NCBI GenBank assembly: GCA_015061525.1
Contig: SUWK01000006.1
Coordinates: 1-63,943, forward strand
Direction: 5' to 3'
From: Lentisphaerota bacterium
GTDB taxonomy: Bacteria > Verrucomicrobiota > Lentisphaeria > Victivallales > Victivallaceae
DNA: 63,943 nt
A model generated the notes under the pieces. It was not told where the DNA came from. It worked only from the letters and a program-made list of their open reading frames with translations, and did no database searches. Both the position numbers and the translations under genes were made by a program. Below are positions 26,423 to 35,571 of this stretch, piece after piece (within the stretch, counting starts at the first letter, position 1; each line of letters starts with the position of its first letter).

Positions 26423-27790
26423 TCAACGTGCCTCCGTCGGCAGGGCTTTTTCCACGGCAGTACCTCTGGAACCTTTAGCAAAAACGGTATCTCCGCTCTG
26501 CAAAAGAGTCTGCAAATACTTACCGGCATCTTCGGCGGAATCAAAGTGAAGTTCTGACAAACCGGAAAATTCTTTTCCGATAGTTATGATAATTGCTTCG
26601 GGCAGTTGTTCTCTGGCGGTGTTGAGAACTTCCGAATGGGCAGAAGTGGAAATTTTGCCGAGTTCCCTCATGCCGCCGAGCAGGAGAATCAGTCTGCCGG
26701 GCAGAGCTGTCGCGGTCAGCAGAGCGATGGAGGCTTTCATGCTTGCGGGGTTGGCATTGTAGGCATCATTGTAAAAAGTGATGCCATTAACGACAGTTTT
26801 TTTCATCCGCATTCCCGGCAGAACAGTAGCGGGCAGGGCGGCGCAGATGTCCTTTGGAGTGATACCGCTTGCCATTGCCAGAGCAGCGGCACCGGCGGCA
26901 TTGAGGGCGTTGTGCGCTCCGGTCAACTGCCAGGAAACGGTGTATTTCTGTTCTCCGGGGAAGGTCAATTCAAAGCTGCTGCCATTCAAGTTTCCGGAAA
27001 TAAACCGGGCGGCAACATCACAGGAGCTGTCAAGTCCGAATGTTTTTACCGGATGGGACCCTGCAGCAGTGCGGAGCAATTCTTTTCCTGCGGCATCAGC
27101 CGGGAAAACGGCGGTTCCTCCGGGGAGAAGTGCTGAGTAGATGCAGCCTTTTTCGCGGGCGACACCGTCAAGGTCGATCAGATTTTCCAAGTGGCATGGA
27201 GCGATGGAGTTGATGATCGCACCAGTCGGCTGCATCATCGCACTTAATGGCGCGATCTCGCCCGGCGAACTGGTTCCGGCTTCAATGACAGCATAACGGT
27301 GTTTTTCTGTAAGAGAGAGCAGGTTTTGTGCAACACCGATCTGATTGTTGGTATTGCCGATGGTTGCGAGGGTGTGTTCAGCTCCGGCGACGTATGAGCA
27401 AATGGCGCGGAGCATCTCTTTAACACTGGTTTTCCCCACGCTCCCGGTCACTCCGAAAACGGTAAGATCCGGGAAGCGGCGGCGGTGGAATGCGGCGCAT
27501 TGCTGCATGGCGATCAGTGTATTATTGACCAGCAGAACCGGGATGTTTTCCGGAGCGCGGGAGAGTTTATTTTCTTCTATACAAAGTGCGGAACATCCGG
27601 AATTGACGGCTTGTTCCAGAAAATCATGGGCATCAAATTTTTCCCCGCGCAGGGCGAAAAATATTTTTCCGGTATTGTCGGTACGGGTATCTGTGGAAAT
27701 GGCAAGTTTCTGTGCGGGACAAGGGGAACCACGCCAGACACCGCCGGTGATTTTGACAAATTCCGGCGCGGAAAAAACAGCACTGCTCAC
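26423..27790 (-). CDS. murF: UDP-MurNAc-tripeptide:D-Ala-D-Ala ligase
   Basis: 455 residues with the Mur ligase order: N-terminal domain, ATP site VTGSVGKTSVKEML, EAGTSSPGEI, then FYNDAYNANPASMKASI and LGGMRELG of the MurF subfamily. It adds D-Ala-D-Ala to the peptidoglycan precursor. The start is GTG at 27790, overlapping the lipoprotein stop (GTGA). It is adjacent to murE in the reverse of the common murE-murF order. Confidence 0.95.
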   Translation of the reverse strand: MSSAVFSAPEFVKITGGVWRGSPCPAQKLAISTDTRTDNTGKIFFALRGEKFDAHDFLEQAVNSGCSALCIEENKLSRAPENIPVLLVNNTLIAMQQCAAFHRRRFPDLTVFGVTGSVGKTSVKEMLRAICSYVAGAEHTLATIGNTNNQIGVAQNLLSLTEKHRYAVIEAGTSSPGEIAPLSAMMQPTGAIINSIAPCHLENLIDLDGVAREKGCIYSALLPGGTAVFPADAAGKELLRTAAGSHPVKTFGLDSSCDVAARFISGNLNGSSFELTFPGEQKYTVSWQLTGAHNALNAAGAAALAMASGITPKDICAALPATVLPGMRMKKTVVNGITFYNDAYNANPASMKASIALLTATALPGRLILLLGGMRELGKISTSAHSEVLNTAREQLPEAIIITIGKEFSGLSELHFDSAEDAGKYLQTLLQSGDTVFAKGSRGTAVEKALPTEAR

Positions 27791-28374
27791 TTATCCTGCT
27801 CCAGATCAAGTACAGCTCTGACACGGTCATCGCGCATGACCAGACGGATGATGCTGTCGGGGGTGCGCCAGTATATCCAGGTGCCGTGCCGCAAATCGGG
27901 AGTCCGGCAGGCGGGCGGCGGACCGTAAGCCAGTGTTACAGCTTTGATACTCATGCCGGGAACGGCTTCGCCGCGGCGGATGCGGGTCATCATGGTTTCC
28001 GGGATATCTGCAAAGAGTTCATCAGGAGTTTTGGTGGTGAAAGTGTAAGAGATGAATTCGCGCATGGTGCAGAGACGGTGCGCGGAAGAGTATTTTATGC
28101 AATGTTCTTTACCGGTGGCAATACTGCGGAAGCGTATCTCGTTGTTCCAGCGGCCGGTGGATATCGGCTCTATTTCGGTTCCGGCGGGGATGAAAGAACC
28201 CTGTTGGACATTGAGAGCATCCATATTCAGAGGATCGGAATACCAGAGGTTGTAGCTGGTATAGATCTTCTGATCTTTGCTCTGCTGCAAAACTTCTGAA
28301 AAAACGACCGGTTCAGCACAACCGGCAAACACCAGAACCGCCAGAAAGGCGGTCAGACTTTTGAGATAACGCAT
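27787..28374 (-). CDS. predicted lipoprotein, BamE-like C-terminus
   Basis: 195 residues from the ATG at 28374 (AGGGGAAAG upstream); a GTG at 28383 is possible. A lipoprotein signal ends in the lipobox LVFAGC, so Cys is the lipidated residue. The C-terminal half (VPGMSIKAVTLAYGPP, then GTWIYWRTPDSIIRLVM and a charged end) looks like the small alpha-beta fold of BamE/SmpA lipoproteins. It is coupled to murF by a GTGA overlap. Function unknown; an envelope role is likely from context. Confidence 0.6.
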   Translation of the reverse strand: MRYLKSLTAFLAVLVFAGCAEPVVFSEVLQQSKDQKIYTSYNLWYSDPLNMDALNVQQGSFIPAGTEIEPISTGRWNNEIRFRSIATGKEHCIKYSSAHRLCTMREFISYTFTTKTPDELFADIPETMMTRIRRGEAVPGMSIKAVTLAYGPPPACRTPDLRHGTWIYWRTPDSIIRLVMRDDRVRAVLDLEQDK

Positions 28375-28392
28375 AAAAAACACTTTCCCCTG

Positions 28393-28433
28393 AATAAAAA
28401 TGTATTCCGGGAATCCGCATCGGGATTCCCGGA
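28393..28433 (-). terminator. terminator of the Lrp-like gene
   Basis: An 11-bp stem (28406-28416 with 28423-28433) is followed on the minus strand by ATACATTTTTATT. Confidence 0.75.
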
Positions 28434-28458
28434 GAGTTCTGAATCAGACAACCGGAGT

Positions 28459-28728
28459 TCAGCCGAAGACCTTTTCAAGATCGATTTTGCTGTAAGCGTT
28501 GAGAGTGACCAGAGTTTTGGTATGCAGAATGCCGTCGATATCACGGGTCATGCGGGTGGCGATGATTTCTGCAAGTTCGGCGTTATCCGCGACGCGGATC
28601 ATTGCGACCAGATCGTATTCGCCGGCGACTGAATAAACTTCGGTAACACCCTGAAGCTTCATCAAGCCGTCAATCACATCGTTGATCATAGAACGCTCGA
28701 CACTGACCAAAACAATACCAGTAACCAT
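28459..28728 (-). CDS. stand-alone Lrp/AsnC ligand-binding (RAM) domain protein
   Basis: 89 residues from the ATG at 28728, chosen for AAGGAG 10 bp upstream; the longer frame would start before the promoter. The sequence is only the C-terminal RAM domain of Lrp/AsnC regulators (GLMKLQGVTEVYSVAGEYD, then LVAMIRVADNAELAEI and the LVTLNAYSKID end) with no helix-turn-helix. Such stand-alone domains form oligomers that bind amino acids or modulate full-length Lrp proteins. It has its own promoter and terminator. Confidence 0.82.
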   Translation of the reverse strand: MVTGIVLVSVERSMINDVIDGLMKLQGVTEVYSVAGEYDLVAMIRVADNAELAEIIATRMTRDIDGILHTKTLVTLNAYSKIDLEKVFG

Positions 28729-28804
28729 GGGACGCTTTCTCCTTTTTGTTAGAGTTCCCTTGTTCATTTTTTCCGGAATCATCAACTCCGGATGACCTGT
28801 GTAA

Positions 28805-28833
28805 ACTATAGGTGATGTTTTGCCTGAAGTCAA
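28805..28833 (-). promoter_or_regulatory. promoter of the Lrp-like gene
   Basis: Minus-strand TTGACT (28833-28828), 17 bp, TATAGT (28810-28805). Confidence 0.8.
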
Positions 28834-28994
28834 ATGGTTTTTTGAAAAAAATTGCAGAATATCCGGATTTTTTTGAAAAATTTGTGCCAAACATCTGAAA
28901 AAATTGAAAATGGTATTGTGAAAGGTGTTTGCTGTTTGTCCGTTGTGAGCGGTCTCTTATTTATTGATAAAAGTCGAAAAAAATGATTGTTTTG

Positions 28995-29022
28995 TTGAAA
29001 AATGCAAAAAATATGATATATT
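28995..29022 (+). promoter_or_regulatory. promoter of the protease-AIDA-RTX gene
   Basis: TTGAAA (28995-29000), 16 bp, TATATT (29017-29022), followed by a leader of about 70 nt with a small hairpin (CCGATAATTCGG, 29027-29038). Confidence 0.75.
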
Positions 29023-29095
29023 AACTCCGATAATTCGGATATATACTCATCCGTACCCGGTAGCGCAGGTGAAATTTTAACTTGGTGGTGGAGTT

Positions 29096-32000
29096 ATGGC
29101 AGAAGTAAATTACGGTGGAGTGCAGGTTGTGCCGCAGATTGCGGCAGTACAGTATGTGTATTTGGATTTTGACGGTGAATTGACCGATTACAATGGTGAA
29201 ATATTGACCATTGATGGCGTGGAGGTGCGTGATTCAAAATTGACTCAGGCGCGCATTGCCGATATACTTGCCGAACTCAATAAAAAATACGCTTCCCGAA
29301 ATGTCATCTTCGTCACCGAAAAGCCGGAAAATGTCGAATACTCCACCATTTTCATCGGCAAAACCGAAGCCTTTGACCGATACGGCAGCTTTGCCGGAGT
29401 TGCTGAAACCATTGACCACGGCAACCAAATCAAGAATGACAACGCCTTTGTCAACCTTGACTCCACTGCCACTGATGAACAGATAATTTCCACTATCAGC
29501 CACGAAACCTGTCACCTCCTCGGAATCCTTGACCACGGCGGCGACGAACTTGCCCGATACGCCTGCAGCAGTTACAACAATACTTATACCGGCAGCATCG
29601 GCACAAATGAAAGATTGTCCCTTGGTTTACACGACAAGTCATTTGTTGATTGCAGTAATTCTACTTGTACTACCACCTACTATTATTATTCCACTATGTC
29701 CGGAGGATCAATTGCCGGAAGCGTTGATGTTTTCGGTTCCGGAGCATCGGTAGTTGATTGTACTGTCTGGCAAAATGGCAGTCTGATTTGCAGAACGGGG
29801 GGATATTTGTCAGATATTGACAATTACGGGATTATTACTCTCTTTGGCGATTATACTGCTGTTCGGAATGTTACATTACATTCTGGTGCCGGTATTGCTG
29901 ATGCTGCATATTATATTGTTCGCCAAGTTGGTTCATCGACCGGTTTTATTGAATATTTGGACGAAGATTATGTAGTTTCCGGAAATATCAGGGATTTGAA
30001 TTTTGTCGGTTACGGCGGTCTTCATGCCCGTAATGCCAATGTTTCCAACACTACGGTTGCCGATGATGGTATGATGATTTTATCTGCCGGTACGATTGCC
30101 AGTGATACTGTTGTTAAAGGATATTTTCACATTTCTGCAGGAGCATCAGCGGTAAATGCTGCTGTAGATGGAGGCGGTCTGAAGATCTATGATGGCGGGA
30201 CATTGAAAAATCTGACCATATCCAATGGCGGTGTGGCTTCTGCGACGGCAGGAGCTTCTCTGCTTGATACAATAAGTGTCGTCAGCGGAAAATTAATACT
30301 TTACGGCACAACAATTGACAATCCCGTTATCAGCAGCGGTGCCGCCGTTAACGGTACAAGTAATGCCGTTATAAACAATGCCGAAGTCAGAGGAGTTATC
30401 GGTAACGATGCCGGCGCGCACACAACTTCTGATGCGGTGATTTACAATGGAGGTTCGCAAGTAGTCAATTATCTGTCAGAGGCTTACGGAACAACCGTTT
30501 CCACCGGCGGCTCCATGTTTCTGTACGGACTTGGCAGCAACACTGTCGTGGATAATGGTTATCTGTATGAGTATGATAATGACGCTTTTGACTACGATAC
30601 CATCTTGCGCGGCAGTGCTGTTCAGCATCTGGAATATGCTTCGGCGGTGCGTACGCAGGTCAGTTCCGGAGCTGTGCAGTCAGCAGGATACGGTGCAGAT
30701 ACCGTCAGTGCGGTGATTTCCTCCGGCGGCAGCCAGATGGTTCACGGTGCCAACAATTATTATGCGTACACCTATGATACTGTCGTTTACGGTGTTCAGT
30801 CTGCGGTCAGCAATGCTGTTCTCAGCAATACCCGTATTTACGGTTCGCAGTATCTCGGCAATAATGCTTCTGCGATAAACAACCATATCATCAATGCAAC
30901 ACTTACTGCTCATTCCGGAGCGTATGTCAACCGTCTCTATATTTCCGGCGGCAAAGCGATCCTGGATTCCACGGTAAGTGCCGTCAATGGTGAAATTTTT
31001 TCCGGCGGTCTTATATCCAATGGGTACTTCGCCAATCTGATCATCCATTCAGGCGGGGTTCTCAAAAACGGGGCTCCGACAGCATATCACGGCGGTGTAC
31101 TTGATGTCCGTGCCGGAGGCAGTGCCACCGGAGTTGCACTTGACAGAGAAGATGATCTCCATATCGCGGTAAATTCCCAAACTTTACTTCAGGCAACCGA
31201 CCGCAACGGCAGTGCATACAATGTTTCCAATGGTCAATTTGCCGGTTTGACCGTCTACGGCGGTTATGATGTGAAAATTTGTTCCGGTGCAGCTGCAAGC
31301 AATAACACTGTTCAGGGATCCGGAACCATGACCGTCGGCGGTGTCGCCTGCAACATCAATATCAACTCTGGCGGCAGGTTGATCGTTTCCGGCGGCAGCG
31401 TTTCCGGGGGCAACAATTACGGCGTGACGACCGTTTTATCCGGCGGATATACGGAGAATATGATGAATGGAAACAATTATGCGGCAATACATGTCTCAGA
31501 CGGCGGAGTTGCTGATGGCACAACTCTGGTTGTGGGGGATGTAGTGGTTTCTTCCGGTGGAACTGCTGCTGATACGTTTGTTTTTGGCGGTGATATGACT
31601 GTATCATCCGGCGGCAAAGCTCTTAATACTCTGGTTGACCGCGGAACTCTCACTGTTTCCAGCGGCGGTACGGCGACGATCGCCTTCAATCCGTGGATGG
31701 GAACGGTCTCCTCCGCAAGCGGAGCAGATGTTTCATATCTGGAGCGTGATGCAAAGATCTATATCGGCAATTACGGATTGCTTTCAAGAACCGATATCCT
31801 TGACGGAGCGGTTATTTCCAGCGGCAGTTCGGCTATCGTTTATGATGGCGGCATAGCGAAAAACAATACCGTCAGCGGCTACAATGCCATCCTCCGGGTA
31901 TCTTCCGGAGGTGTTGCCGAAAACAATCTGATTTACGAATATTTGAATGTCGGCAGCGGCGGTATTGCCGACAGCAACACTATTTATGGATATGGATCCG

Positions 32001-33523
32001 CTTATGTCTTAAGCGGCGGAATTCTCCGGAATACTGCTGTTGCCTATCGTGCCCGTGTTGAGGTATCCAGTGGCGGTACACTTCATAATGCAGTTGTCAG
32101 CGGAGGTTTTATTTACTTGTCAAGCGGTGGAAAATTAACCGGGAGTGCGCAGTTGTCATCCGATGCTGTTGTGTCAGCATATTCCGGTTCGATCATCGAG
32201 CTTGATGTGTCCGGCAGAGCTTGCGATGCCGGAGCTTTGATAAACAATGGCAACCGGATTTACGGATATTTCTATTTTAGGGTTGTGACAGATTCTGTTC
32301 AGCAGTATGGCAGTTACGATTTGATTGATAATGTCTCCTGGTCCGGCAGCTTATCTGTCGACGATGGAACCGGAGAATCCGTGCAGCTCGTCATCGGCGG
32401 AAATACTGTTACCGCCAATGGTTTGGATTATACCATTGCCAAGAGTAACAATAAAATTACTTTCACTCTTGATCATCATACTGACGGTGATCAGAATGGG
32501 GTTTCATGGGGAGCATTGACAGGAGCAGAAAACTACATAGTGGAATATTCCACGGATAATTTTGCTACTGTGCTTGCTGTCAATGTTGAAGGAACTGTTC
32601 TTGATACCGCTTTGAATGCCGGTGACTTTCAGTGGCGCGTGCGGCAGGATGGCGAACTGGGGCAATGGGGATACGGTGAAAATATTTCCGCTGCGGATCC
32701 GGGAGTCAGGCAGGTAAATTCCAACGATGACGGAAATGCTGATCTTTTCTTTGCCCGTAAAAACGGTGTTTGGAACGGTGATTACAAAGCGGTCCATCAG
32801 GGAGAAAAAAACGGTTGGCAGGGTACCGGGGAAAGTGCCGCTCTTGCCGGGAAAAATGTGATAGCCGATGTATTCAATGGTTCAGATGATGCCAACATTC
32901 TGGTCTTGACCGATGATACCAATGGCGACGCGCTTTTTGTGGAGGATGTTTATACTTCCTTCGGCAAAGATGCCGCACGGCTTTCGCAGATCAATGAGAT
33001 CCGCGCCGGATCAGGGGATGATATCGTTGATATGACCGGTCAGCGTTTCGCTTATGACGGCAGTGAAATGACCATTCGCGGCGGCGACGGTGATGATGTG
33101 ATCTGGGCCGCCGGCGGGGACAATGATCTTTTCGGTGATGCCGGAAATGACCGTATAACCGGCAGTACCGGATTTGACCTTATCATCGGTGGAGACGGCA
33201 ATGACTCAATGATTTCCGGCGGCGGAGATGATATCTTTGCTTTCGGAGAAAACTGGGGCCGTGATACCGTGGAAATAACGGATGACTCTGAAATCACTCT
33301 CTGGTTCGCAGATGGTTCTCCTGATAACTGGGATTCCGGGAATCTGGTTTACTCTGACGGAGTAAATTCGGTAACGGTTTCCGGCACAGATGCCAGCAGA
33401 ATCGTTCTGAAATTCGGTGATGATGCCAGCCGTGATTACGATGATATGCTGGAGATCGGAGCATTTGACGGGGCATCCAGCAAGAAAATTTTTGAGGAAA
33501 ACGGTTCCGGTCAGCTCGCGTAA
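29096..33523 (+). CDS. giant secreted protein: zinc-protease motif, AIDA-type repeats, RTX repeats
   Basis: 1475 residues with no N-terminal signal peptide. Residues 1 to about 185 form a globular part with HETCHLLGILDH at 136-147, an HExxHxxGxxDH zinc motif like that of snapalysins. From about residue 195 to 1080 run dozens of degenerate AIDA-type repeats (SGGxAxxTxV, GGxxxVSSGG), expected to form a beta-helix. Residues about 1135-1190 resemble a fibronectin-III fold, then a DGNADLFFARKNGVW stretch like FG-GAP/VCBS modules. At about 1325-1385 lie RTX calcium-binding nonapeptides (GGDGDDVIW, GDAGNDRIT, GGDGNDSMI, GGGDDIFAF). The missing signal peptide plus C-terminal RTX point to type I secretion; no transporter gene is nearby. 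Confidence 0.8.
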   Translation: MAEVNYGGVQVVPQIAAVQYVYLDFDGELTDYNGEILTIDGVEVRDSKLTQARIADILAELNKKYASRNVIFVTEKPENVEYSTIFIGKTEAFDRYGSFAGVAETIDHGNQIKNDNAFVNLDSTATDEQIISTISHETCHLLGILDHGGDELARYACSSYNNTYTGSIGTNERLSLGLHDKSFVDCSNSTCTTTYYYYSTMSGGSIAGSVDVFGSGASVVDCTVWQNGSLICRTGGYLSDIDNYGIITLFGDYTAVRNVTLHSGAGIADAAYYIVRQVGSSTGFIEYLDEDYVVSGNIRDLNFVGYGGLHARNANVSNTTVADDGMMILSAGTIASDTVVKGYFHISAGASAVNAAVDGGGLKIYDGGTLKNLTISNGGVASATAGASLLDTISVVSGKLILYGTTIDNPVISSGAAVNGTSNAVINNAEVRGVIGNDAGAHTTSDAVIYNGGSQVVNYLSEAYGTTVSTGGSMFLYGLGSNTVVDNGYLYEYDNDAFDYDTILRGSAVQHLEYASAVRTQVSSGAVQSAGYGADTVSAVISSGGSQMVHGANNYYAYTYDTVVYGVQSAVSNAVLSNTRIYGSQYLGNNASAINNHIINATLTAHSGAYVNRLYISGGKAILDSTVSAVNGEIFSGGLISNGYFANLIIHSGGVLKNGAPTAYHGGVLDVRAGGSATGVALDREDDLHIAVNSQTLLQATDRNGSAYNVSNGQFAGLTVYGGYDVKICSGAAASNNTVQGSGTMTVGGVACNININSGGRLIVSGGSVSGGNNYGVTTVLSGGYTENMMNGNNYAAIHVSDGGVADGTTLVVGDVVVSSGGTAADTFVFGGDMTVSSGGKALNTLVDRGTLTVSSGGTATIAFNPWMGTVSSASGADVSYLERDAKIYIGNYGLLSRTDILDGAVISSGSSAIVYDGGIAKNNTVSGYNAILRVSSGGVAENNLIYEYLNVGSGGIADSNTIYGYGSAYVLSGGILRNTAVAYRARVEVSSGGTLHNAVVSGGFIYLSSGGKLTGSAQLSSDAVVSAYSGSIIELDVSGRACDAGALINNGNRIYGYFYFRVVTDSVQQYGSYDLIDNVSWSGSLSVDDGTGESVQLVIGGNTVTANGLDYTIAKSNNKITFTLDHHTDGDQNGVSWGALTGAENYIVEYSTDNFATVLAVNVEGTVLDTALNAGDFQWRVRQDGELGQWGYGENISAADPGVRQVNSNDDGNADLFFARKNGVWNGDYKAVHQGEKNGWQGTGESAALAGKNVIADVFNGSDDANILVLTDDTNGDALFVEDVYTSFGKDAARLSQINEIRAGSGDDIVDMTGQRFAYDGSEMTIRGGDGDDVIWAAGGDNDLFGDAGNDRITGSTGFDLIIGGDGNDSMISGGGDDIFAFGENWGRDTVEITDDSEITLWFADGSPDNWDSGNLVYSDGVNSVTVSGTDASRIVLKFGDDASRDYDDMLEIGAFDGASSKKIFEENGSGQLA

Positions 33524-33917
33524 ATCCTGTTACACAACCGCCGCTCCCTGGCTTGCTTTTTGCAAAAAACGGGGATTGCCGCATACCTTGTCGCGGCGTA
33601 GCGTAAGCGAAGACGGATGCATCCACCGATTGGATCAAGCCGCGCCGGGCTTTAGGAGGCGGCGGGGGTACGGGGTGGATGTACGGATAGGTACGGATGA
33701 GTACGGATGAGTACGGATGGCGGCAGCCCGCCGGATCCGAGCCGCTCCAGTGGTTTCCAATTTTTTCCAAAAGATACGCCTTTTGTGTCTCTCATAATAT
33801 CTTTCTTTTTTGCAAAAGAAAGCGGGAGAGGACTTGAATATTCAGCTTTTACGGGGTATCTTTTATGATTGTCATATTGTATTATACATTATCAAGCATA
33901 ATATGGAGTTTTTTGAG
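33524..33917. other. non-coding gap before purD with short repeats
   Basis: About 390 bp without a convincing gene. It holds a TTTTTGCAAAAA palindrome (33556-33567), a G/C-rich stretch, a 10-bp tandem repeat at 33681-33720 and a hairpin CTTTCTTTT/AAAAGAAAG near 33801-33822. Short open frames here are low-complexity and unsupported. An AT-rich segment (33862-33905) may hold the purD promoter. Confidence 0.6.
33681..33720. repeat. four tandem copies of a 10-bp unit
   Basis: GTACGGATRR occurs four times in direct succession (33681, 33691, 33701, 33711). Two copies are identical and two differ by one or two terminal bases. Confidence 0.9.
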
Positions 33918-35516
33918 ATGAAAAAGGTTCTGGTAGTCGGTTCCGGCGGGCGTGAACACGCGTTGGTTTGGCAGCTTAAAAAGAGTCCGCAGGTCGGCAA
34001 AGTTTTTTGCGCACCGGGTAATGCCGGTATTGCTGCTGATGCAGAGTGTGTCAATATCAAAGTCGATCAATTGGAAAAATTGGTTGATTTTGCGGTGAAA
34101 GAGGGGATCGATCTTACTGTGGTCGGGCCGGAAGCTCCGCTTTGTGACGGTATTGTGGACGTTTTCAATGCGCGTGGTTTGAAAGTTTTCGGACCGGATA
34201 AAATTGCTGCGCAGCTGGAAGGCAGCAAAGATTTTGCCAAAAAATTCATGGTCAAATACGGTATTCCGACGGCTGCGTCTGAAACTTTTGAAGATCCGCA
34301 GGCTGCTTGCGATTATATAGATGCCGAGTTCGCTGCCGGAGCCAAAGGGATCGTGGTCAAAGCAGACGGTCTTGCTGCCGGTAAAGGCGTGCTGGTCGCA
34401 GAGAATCGTACCGGGGCAAAAGATTTTGTCAGAGAGTGTTTTGACGGAGCATTCGGTGCCGCCGGAACCAAAGTGGTTATTGAAGAGATGCTTCTTGGTG
34501 AAGAGGCAAGTGTGCTTGCTCTTACTGACGGCAAGAGCATCGTACAGATGGTTTCTTCGCAGGATCATAAGCGTATTTTCGACAATGACCGTGGTCCCAA
34601 TACCGGCGGTATGGGAGCTTATTCTCCGGCTCCGGTGGTGACGGAAGAGGTCAAAGAGCTTATTGAAACGACGATTCTGAAACCCTTTCTCAGAGGTATC
34701 AATGAAGAAAAGCTCAATTTCCGCGGCGTGATTTTCTGCGGTATCATGATTTATGAGGGCGTTCCCAAAGTATTGGAGTTCAATGTCCGTTTCGGAGATC
34801 CTGAGATCCAGCCGGTAATGCGGCGTTTTGTCGGTGACTGGTACGATGTACTGGAAAAAACCGTGGACGGAAAACTTGATGAAGCCAAACTTGAGTGGAG
34901 CAAAGAAGCCGCGATTTCGGTGGTTATCGCTTCCGGCGGTTATCCCGGCGATTACGAAAAAGGCAAAGAGATCACCGGTCTTGACCGGGCTGCTCAGACC
35001 GGAGCGGTCGTTTTCCACTGTGGTACAGCGGAAAAAGGCGGAAAGATCGTCACCAACGGCGGACGGGTTCTCGGAGTCAGTGCGGTTGGCAGAAATATTC
35101 TTCAGGCTAAGAGCATGGCGTATTTCGGCGTGCGTCAGATAGAATTTGACAAAATGTTCTACCGCAAGGATATCAGCGATAAGGCATTGCGTCGTCCGTA
35201 CATGCCGATGAAGGCAAAAAATGCCTGGATCGCTCTTGCGGTGATGGCGGTTGTCTGTGCCGCGTGGATCCAGCCGTTTTTCAATCAGGCATGTTCAATG
35301 AAATATACTGTAGCCAAGGCAGCGATCTCATTGTATTTGCTGATACGCTGTGCGCTGCTGATCACCAAAAAGCGTTTCAGTTTGCGAATTTGCATCGGCA
35401 GTTTTGTAATTCTGGCAATCATGGCGATGATGGTATCCATGTTTGCGAAAAAGGAATTGCAGAATCGTTCCAGGGCGAGGAGCAACGTTGAAGCGGTTCA
35501 GGTCGAGAAAAAATAA
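33918..35516 (+). CDS. purD: phosphoribosylamine-glycine ligase fused to a C-terminal membrane domain
   Basis: 532 residues from the ATG at 33918 (GGAG at 33905-33908). Residues 1-428 are a complete PurD: VLVVGSGGREHALVW at the start, GIVVKADGLAAGKGV (ATP-grasp), SQDHKRIFDNDRGPNTGGMG, and the usual end YRKDISDKAL. The enzyme makes glycinamide ribonucleotide from phosphoribosylamine, glycine and ATP. Without a stop the frame continues for about 104 residues with three hydrophobic helices (WIALAVMAVVCAAW, ISLYLLIRCALLI, IGSFVILAIMAMMVSMFA) and a basic tail. An internal ATG at 35202 could start this part separately. Normal PurD is soluble, so the fusion is unusual. Confidence 0.9.
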   Translation: MKKVLVVGSGGREHALVWQLKKSPQVGKVFCAPGNAGIAADAECVNIKVDQLEKLVDFAVKEGIDLTVVGPEAPLCDGIVDVFNARGLKVFGPDKIAAQLEGSKDFAKKFMVKYGIPTAASETFEDPQAACDYIDAEFAAGAKGIVVKADGLAAGKGVLVAENRTGAKDFVRECFDGAFGAAGTKVVIEEMLLGEEASVLALTDGKSIVQMVSSQDHKRIFDNDRGPNTGGMGAYSPAPVVTEEVKELIETTILKPFLRGINEEKLNFRGVIFCGIMIYEGVPKVLEFNVRFGDPEIQPVMRRFVGDWYDVLEKTVDGKLDEAKLEWSKEAAISVVIASGGYPGDYEKGKEITGLDRAAQTGAVVFHCGTAEKGGKIVTNGGRVLGVSAVGRNILQAKSMAYFGVRQIEFDKMFYRKDISDKALRRPYMPMKAKNAWIALAVMAVVCAAWIQPFFNQACSMKYTVAKAAISLYLLIRCALLITKKRFSLRICIGSFVILAIMAMMVSMFAKKELQNRSRARSNVEAVQVEKK

Positions 35517-35533
35517 GAAGAGTGTTATTTTAC

Positions 35534-35571
35534 AGCTCCTGCCGGGTAAATTCCAGGTGGGAGTTTTTTTT
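35534..35571 (+). terminator. terminator of purD
   Basis: CTCCTGCC (35536-35543) pairs with GGTGGGAG (35556-35563), two wobbles, followed by eight T. Confidence 0.82.

Noticed and set aside
33294-33770. Proline-rich 158-codon open frame behind the adhesin gene
   Set aside because: Overlaps the adhesin 3' end antisense and derives from the G/C-rich repeat patch.
33810-33917. Upstream extension of purD
   Set aside because: No ribosome site; the conserved PurD N-terminus starts at 33918 with GGAG upstream.
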